A stretch of DNA of 64,000 bases, from positions 32,807,098 to 32,871,097 of the forward strand of contig OY540812.1 in assembly GCA_961205875.1 (NCBI GenBank), read 5' to 3'. Below the pieces are notes generated by a model, which was not told where the DNA came from, searched no databases, and worked only from the letters and a program-made list of their open reading frames with translations. The first letter of the stretch is position 1, and each line of letters opens with the position of its first letter. The stretch comes from Sialis fuliginosa. Taxonomy: Eukaryota > Arthropoda > Insecta > Megaloptera > Sialidae. The translations under genes and the position numbers were made by a program. Positions 57,995 to 64,000 of the stretch are shown here, piece after piece.

Positions 57995-58076
57995 ATTTGT
58001 GTTAAAAATTATAATTTTCAAAAATCCTAAACAATAATTCCGTAGTCCACCCGAGAGAAACCGCGGGCACAGCTAG
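57995..58076 (+). mobile_element. Tandem second Helitron-like 3' end
   Basis: CAAAAATCCTAAACAATAAT, TCCGTAGTCC and CCGCGGGCACAGCTAG repeat the last ~65 bp of B3 about 105 bp downstream. Confidence 0.8.
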
Positions 58077-58572
58077 TCTATGATATTTGCAACAACCAAC
58101 GTGTATTCAAAATGATTTTTTTGTAACGAATATTTGTAAAAATACCAAAACCTATCCTGCATATGTGCATGTACATATATATAATGAATGATAAAATTAA
58201 TGTCAACTCGTATATGAAAATAGCGCAATATTCAATTATTATTGCTACGTCATTCTGGAAAGCGTGCTTGTCAAATATTACAAATTAACAAAAAATCAAA
58301 CATGGCCGCAGTTGTGATGATTGATAGTTATTATTGTGACATTATAATCACGTTGCTCTAATTGATGGAGAATTGATATTTATGCTGCGGTCGTTCTATC
58401 GAATACCAATAAATGTGTGAAAAATGCGCTTTCTTCAACAGTTACAGCTCGCTTGTAAATGATGATGTCGATGTAATTTAATAATAACATGTATTTGAAC
58501 TGGCATTCTTACTTCTTATTTGTATTATTCATTTTGATTCTACTTTTAGTTTTGATAAAATTATCCATTATA
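58077..58572. other. AT-rich sequence with short open frames
   Basis: An 18-20-codon frame begins at an ACATGG context near 58302. There is no other support for a gene. Confidence 0.35.
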
Positions 58573-59460
58573 CCGGGTGGTTTATTTAAATTGAGACAAA
58601 CAAATATCTCGAAAACTAAAGTTTTTTAGGGAAAATGTTTGGTACAAAAGTTTCAGGGTTAGGAGAAAAAAACAAATGGAGATAAAAATTTTTAACTTGT
58701 TTTGAGGTTTCATGGTCATTGTGAAGGCAGCTTAATTTTTTTAAATGGTAACCTATTTCTTTTTTTGCATATTTGTATTTAACAGAAAAAAACAACTTTT
58801 TTTTAAGTTATTTTTTTTTATTAAAAATTAACAAAATTTATTTTTCCATTAAAAAGCCTAATGTCCGGTATCATAAAGGACCTAACAAATTTGTTAGCTA
58901 ACAAACGCTTTCAACTGAGATATCAAACTTATATGACAGTTCTTTTGGAGTTTGTTGATGACTTTGACAAGTTTCGCGCACGCGTTGTAGGTAAATACAA
59001 ACGGTATTAAAACAGTGATGATGTTATGAAAATTATTTTGTACGGTCAAAGATGCCAACTGTGTTACAATTAGTTGAAGTGTCACTGCTCTAAATTCCAT
59101 AACTAATCCATAGATACTAGTACAGAATTAATACCCCATTTGAATGTAATTGCTAGCTAACAAATTTTGTTAGGTCTTTTATAATACCGGGCATAAAATT
59201 AAAAAAATTCTTTTTTTAAACTGAATTGTATTTTAGACATCTATAAATAATAGTTTCTGAATTTTTTAATTAAAAAAATGTACATTTCCATAAAAAATTT
59301 AAGTACTTTAAAATTGAGGATTTTTGAAAAAAACTTTTCATACAAAATTGTTTTTTTTTCTGAAAATCACGAATACGCAAAAAGAAATAAGTTTCTATAG
59401 AAAAAACTTAAGTTAACCTCAAAATGACCTTAAAACCTCCACTCAAGGTAATTTTTTTTA
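58573..59460. mobile_element. Degenerate element hosting a family L MITE
   Basis: It starts ACCGGGTGGTTTATTTAAAT. The far side contains AATGACCTTAAAACCTCCAC, the word shared with 37832-38109. The family L element at 58862-59193 interrupts it. Confidence 0.5.
58862..59193 (-). mobile_element. PIF/Harbinger-like MITE, family L, TAA TSD
   Basis: Ends TGTCCGGTATCATAAAGGAC and (inverted) TGCCCGGTATTATAAAAGAC are flanked by TAA on both sides. A 3-bp TAA/TTA duplication fits PIF/Harbinger. It includes a 68-codon minus-strand frame paralogous to that at 35614-35817. Confidence 0.82.
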
Positions 59461-59834
59461 CACATTACTTAGCGTTGTTACCAATCATATCATTCGGATT
59501 TTAAAATAAATATCAATTGTTTTGAATTATAAAATCAATTAACGAAATGTTTTATATTGTCTTTTAAAGTATTTAAGTGATAATTGATTAACAGAGAAAC
59601 GTCTATTTGGAACTATCATCTCTCATACATACCAAATTTAATTTTAATTTAAAGCATATTTGTATATTTGTATTAATTTTCAACTGACGCCTCTGGAATA
59701 TATTCATAGAAATGACGAAAATGACATTTAAGAAAAGATGGCTGCCGTAATTTTGGTAACAGTTTCATATACGGACTAGCATTGGTTGTTATAGTCTTTC
59801 CTAATCTTAAGGTCAAAATAAATAGCAATTATAA
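59461..59834. other. AT-rich sequence, no gene
   Basis: Nothing recognised. Confidence 0.45.
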
Positions 59835-60290
59835 AAAACAAATGACGATTTTTAAAGAAAATTAAGATAAATCTTTGTAAAGGAATATTTTATAACACTT
59901 TGTGGTGACCTATATTATAGAAAATTGAATACTCTCCAAAAACAGATTATATAAAATTTTCTTTCATCTTCAAAAAATGACTATTTTGGAATGTCACCTC
60001 TCCCTTTTACACACAATATGAATGATTCTTAAATGGGACCGTCCTCAAGCCAGACCCAACCAACCAAATTTAATTAATATCGGTTCAGTGGTTCATGAGT
60101 TATGCGTGTGACAAGGATTTAGGGTACAGACCGACAGACAGACACACACACACACAGACACAGAACGAAAAGTATTTGTCTTAACCTGAAACGGAAAGAT
60201 TTAGTTAAATTTTAAAATCGGAGAACATTTTTTTCTCACTTTAAAACGATCACAAAGCTTCTTGTATCTTTGATATGGCGAGGAAACAAA
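59835..60290 (-). repeat. Family A, copy 5
   Basis: The inverse of the family A 5' half: GTTTCCTCGCCATATCAAAG, (GTGT)n/(GTCT)n tract, AACTCATGAACCACTGAACC. Confidence 0.82.
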
Positions 60291-60414
60291 AACTACCAAA
60301 TATGTATGTATTGTAAATTGTAAATACACATGAATGTATAATTTCTTATTTTTAATTTTTATAAATGTATGCTCAAAAAGCTATTAATTAAAATTCCCAG
60401 TGTTCTCTTAAACT

Positions 60415-60621
60415 TTAACCATTGACTACCACTGCATAGGGTTCATATACAGTATGATGATAAAACGTAATTAGTATGTTTTTATTACCTAGTGTGTGCA
60501 TATTTACTTCGAGTCCGGATTGCTGTCCCCGCATTGTAACTGTTGTACTGTCCATAATTAAACAACTACTGTCGTTTGCATACGTTTTATTATTGCACAA
60601 CTCAAGTTCAGAATACAACAA
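60415..60621 (-). other. Exon-like island, strand uncertain
   Basis: A 68-codon minus frame (…SCLIMDSTTVTMRGQQSGLE…) sits in balanced composition between AT-rich flanks. On the plus strand TTTTTATTACCTAG is a plausible splice acceptor, followed by an open CVHIYFESGLLSPHCNCCTV frame and a stop. Neither can be chosen without RNA data. Confidence 0.3.
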
Positions 60622-60789
60622 ACATATTTGATGAATTGTTTAGACGTTTAGTACTTAATTTATTGCATAATAAAATGTTGAGTTATATATACTTTTTAAA
60701 ACGATTAATGTGCCTATTAAAATATACCATATAATTTATATGGTTATGTGTATTTTCCATTTAAATATACAGAAATTATTTTTATAAAT

Positions 60790-60980
60790 TAAAAACAACA
60801 TATAAATAAAAAAAAAAACTAAACAAACATAAAATAACCAAATAACCCAACAAACAAATAAATAAATAAACAATAACGTTAAAAGGCTGTCTAAATGAGC
60901 CTAGCGACTCGATGGACAAAATACACCCAAATAAAAAATATAAATAAGATTAATAAATTAAAAATTAAACTAAGCCATTC
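60790..60980 (-). repeat. Relative of the AT-rich part of the GATC element
   Basis: In reverse, TTTTGTCCATCGAGTCGCTA then GGCTCATTTAGACAGCC corresponds to TTTTGTCTATCGAACTGTTA then GTTCATTTAGACAGCTG at 36560. Confidence 0.65.
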
Positions 60981-61000
60981 ACGAACGCCAAAGTGATTAA

Positions 61001-61175
61001 AGCCTTGGCACACAGAAACGTTCTCCGTCACCGCCTCGATCTTGAAAATTTGTTATATGCGATTCAATACAATGTTAGCTGCGTCGAAACGGCGCTAAGT
61101 TTTGACGCAGCTAATATGTAATAGATTGCAAGGTCGAAGCAGTGACGGAGACTGTTTCTGTAAAGTGCCAAAGCT
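61001..61175. mobile_element. Small foldback element
   Basis: Outer arms CTTGGCACACAGAAACGTTC and (inverted) CTTTGGCACTTTACAGAAAC. The inner arms TTAGCTGCGTC and GACGCAGCTAA are perfect. Confidence 0.88.
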
Positions 61176-61245
61176 TAAAACATAAACAAAATTAAAATGT
61201 GTTGATTTGTTTAATTGTGACTCAAATATTAAATATAATTATTTT

Positions 61246-61305
61246 TTAGTTGGATCTTGGCTTCTGGGTGTAAGCAGCGTCGATTTGATCGTGTATCGGT
61301 CAATA
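61246..61305 (+). repeat. Family P, copy 3 (short)
   Basis: TTGGATCTTGGCTTCTGGGT and GCGTCGATTTGATCG, cut by family A just downstream. Confidence 0.6.
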
Positions 61306-61309
61306 TTTC

Positions 61310-61700
61310 AAAATCATCAAAATCGTGTGTAAGGGGGAGGGGTGACACCCCAAAATATTTATTTTTTCAAGATATCTCAAGAACGACATGTGTTACGTGA
61401 AAATGTTATAGAATATTTTTTGTAGAGCATTAAATTTCCTATAATATGGGTCTACTGACGTTTTAAATATCATTTTGACATCTGTCAAAAAAGTAAAAAT
61501 ATACGAAAAAATAATCAGGTGTGTCTTGAGAAAAATTTCGAACTAATATTTTTTAGTAAAATTGTATAAAAATTAAATGGTTAACCAATTCCAGGCAATT
61601 TATCTCAACATTATCGGTTTTTATTTAAATTGTTGAATAATTAACTACCTTTGGTGAATTTAGTACGAGGAAGCACTGTGCATTTACTTGGCAGATGTTT
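61310..61700 (+). repeat. Family A, copy 6 (5' truncated)
   Basis: From GTGTGTAAGGGGGAGGGGTG to CGAGGAAGCACTGTGC and ACTTGGCAGATG. Confidence 0.82.
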
Positions 61701-62670
61701 TTGTAAAAACATTACTTTTCACGTAACTAACATATTCTGAATATGAGCCAAATCAGACCATAAATAGTCCAATCAGATTAGCATGAATGTAATCGACATC
61801 GGGAACTAATTCGGAATTATTATATTTATTTTAATGCACTCTCGTCTCGGCGTGAAGTCCTAATCGTACTTCTTATTGAGATCTATATACGCGCAAACTT
61901 TTAAACGCATTTATAACGACGCATATCCCCCCCCCCCCCCCTAAGTTTTCTCTCTTATTAGTCTGGGTCTCAGTGTTAACACTTGCTCGAGCAAATAAAC
62001 AAACATTTTTTTTATATTTACCTACTACGAAAATATAAAAAAAAAGTTTTAAAATATTTTTATCCTGACCATGAAAAGAAAATTTAGTAAGAGTGGCTGC
62101 CAGTTTTTGTTGTTTTTTGAGATAGAAGATCAGACTAAAAAAATATTTTGTTGACTGATAATCAAAGATAGTTACGTCTAAAATCGCAATCCTAATAAAA
62201 CATATACATATACATACCTAAGGATATAGTTAATTTCTATCTATACTATTTAACGTTCATACCGCATATAAAAGCCCTAAACAATCGTTCACAATATTTT
62301 CCACAGTGTACAACCGCAAGACATATTTTAGAAGCTCTCTGAATATTTTTCTTTTCCATAGACGTGATAAATATACGTACAAACCTCAAGGGGGGCCAAC
62401 CATACGTTATATTTTTCTAAATTATGTTTTTTATTGCCGTTGTTTCTCTTTATTTCAACACATTTCATTCCGAGCTCTTATTGGTCCAATAAAGTGAGGT
62501 GTGTAATAGATTTCCTTTGTTGACTAAAACATGAAACTCATTTTAAATATAGTGAATCCAATATATTATTATATACAATTGTCGCAGTGGTAAAGTGATT
62601 CTAATCAAATAAAGTACGTACTGCACGTTGAGAAATAATTTTAAAATGCTGTTTTTATACCTAGGTATAT
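61701..62670. other. AT-rich sequence with a poly-C run
   Basis: A 15-base C run lies at 61927-61941. No gene recognised. Confidence 0.5.
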
Positions 62671-63125
62671 TTTTTGCTTCCTCGCCATATCGAAGATACG
62701 AGAAGCTTTGTAATCGTTTTAAAATGAGAAAAAAAAATTATTCTCCGATTTCAAAATTTTAACTTGATCTTTCCGTTTCAGGACAAGTTTATCTGGCTTT
62801 GTGCCTGTCTGTCCCTAAATCCTTGTCACACGCATAATTCATAAACCACTGAACCAATATTAATGAAACTTGGTTGGTTGGTTGGGTCTGGCTATCTCAA
62901 GAAAGACACATGTTTTGTGAAAATTTTATAGAATATTTTTTGTAGAGCGTTCAATTTTCTATAATATATGTAGGTCACCACAACGTTTGTTGTAAAATAT
63001 TCTTTTAAAAAGATTTATCTTCGCTATTTACTTTGGCATATAAAATGTCATTTTGTCTTTTACATAGCAGAAAAATTTAGATTTAGATTGAAATTATCAA
63101 AAGATTAAAAATATACGAAAAATTA
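62671..63125 (+). repeat. Family A, copy 7
   Basis: Starts TTTTTGCTTCCTCGCCATAT and continues through AACTTGGTTGG. It has an internal deletion after GGGTCTGGCT. Confidence 0.82.
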
Positions 63126-64000
63126 ACCTACAGAAAAGAGACTGATATTGGTTGGAACAGTCGCTTTGTCTCTTTCAAGAGAGTGGTCAATTTTGTGGGG
63201 CTATTGCTCAGTCCATTCTATAAGTCTATGACTCTAACGATCGAATAACCTTAAAACAATTCGTATTTGGAAATATATACGTTTTGTCAAAAAAAAACAC
63301 CGTATTACTGTTTTGTCTTTTTGATCTAAATCCACGGTTACATATGAAATGTATTACACAAATATAATACATAAAATAATGTTTATTTAACACAATATGA
63401 ATGACGGTATTCTATGCTACAGAATATAAAGTACTTCAACCACTATATACACAAACATTTTTTTCATTTAATGTTTCGAGCACATTAAATATATACTGAT
63501 TTTATGCGTTCTTTCTTTATGTATAGGTACGTAGAAAATTTCTGCATTTCAATGAATACAAATTTCAGAGAGGAACTTATAAAACTTTTTAACAACATCT
63601 ATTGAAAAAAAGAATTAGCCCTTCATAAAAATGTTTGATTGAAGTGTATTTACTTACATTTGTTAAGACAAATAGGTCTATTCAAATGTTTTAATTATGT
63701 ACATTAGGGTGGCCCTTATATGGGGTTAGGACGAAAGTTTCAGTCCTCTATCTTAAAAAATGGCCATTACCAGAGGGGGGTGATTTTCGTATTTAAAATA
63801 CACGTGTTTTTTTGATTTTTCAAAGACCTGCGTATTAGAGTGTCTTAAACTCTTTCTAAAAATCTAGAATATTCATGAAAGCATTCGTGGTACTCATATT
63901 CCATATCTTGACGGATAAATTAAATTTGTGATTCAATGTTAATTTTAGAATCAAAATTTTTTATTTCGAGATCAATATTTTCATTGTCAAACGTTTTTCT
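63126..64000. other. AT-rich sequence; repeat-like end near 63700
   Basis: ACATTAGGGTGGCCC at about 63701 looks like a transposon terminus that continues past the window. Nothing else recognised. Confidence 0.4.

Noticed and set aside
1-64000. tRNA, rRNA or complete protein genes
   Set aside because: No tRNA-like fold, rRNA segment or recognisable domain was seen when reading both strands; a covariance and profile search would be needed to exclude weak ones.

Overview
This is eukaryotic nuclear DNA, almost certainly from an insect or other arthropod. It is strongly AT-rich and has no long reading frame. It is packed with short non-autonomous transposons of insect type: hAT, Tc1/mariner, a PIF/Harbinger-like element, Helitron-like elements ending in CTAG, and foldback elements. 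No bacterial, viral or organellar gene organisation is visible. I cannot name the species. No complete protein-coding gene, tRNA, rRNA or CRISPR array can be supported. The window looks like intergenic or deep intronic sequence.

Layout. 1-6 kb: interspersed family A, a hAT element with an 8-bp target duplication, and family I ending in a perfect 31-bp hairpin. 7-16 kb: a foldback element with a hammerhead-ribozyme-like core, a 78-bp palindrome, two Helitron-like copies, and a 762-bp element built of inverted clusters of a short GCRGTAA motif inside an 11-bp target duplication. 17-24 kb: two convergent relatives of one unidentified coding sequence, a degenerate tandem array, several hAT elements, and a mariner MITE inside family J whose empty site survives at 12.6 kb. 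26-34 kb: more hAT elements, a large foldback element (arms about 360 and 330 bp) and a second foldback with a ribozyme-like core. 35-42 kb: a transposon-like unit carrying a 10-bp-period GATC array with higher-order structure, a pair of ~190-bp repeats upstream of a broken reading frame, and a CGTG-rich hAT element. 42-50 kb: families K, G and H, a second hammerhead-like foldback with a MITE inserted in its target duplication, a possible first exon, and a 750-bp mariner-like element. 50-64 kb: more K, G, I and A copies, a longer Helitron-like element with a tandem second 3' end, and a nested Harbinger-like MITE.

The best-supported annotations are transposons whose terminal repeats and target duplications can both be read: eight hAT-type elements, three TA-flanked elements, two ribozyme-like foldbacks with 12-13-bp duplications and the 762-bp element. 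Coding evidence is limited to fragments: a 3' coding end at 20615-20830, its decayed relative at 17977-18099, a broken frame at 39254-39446, and two speculative exon-like islands at 48133-48170 and 60415-60621. Family letters (A, B, C and so on) are local labels used only here.
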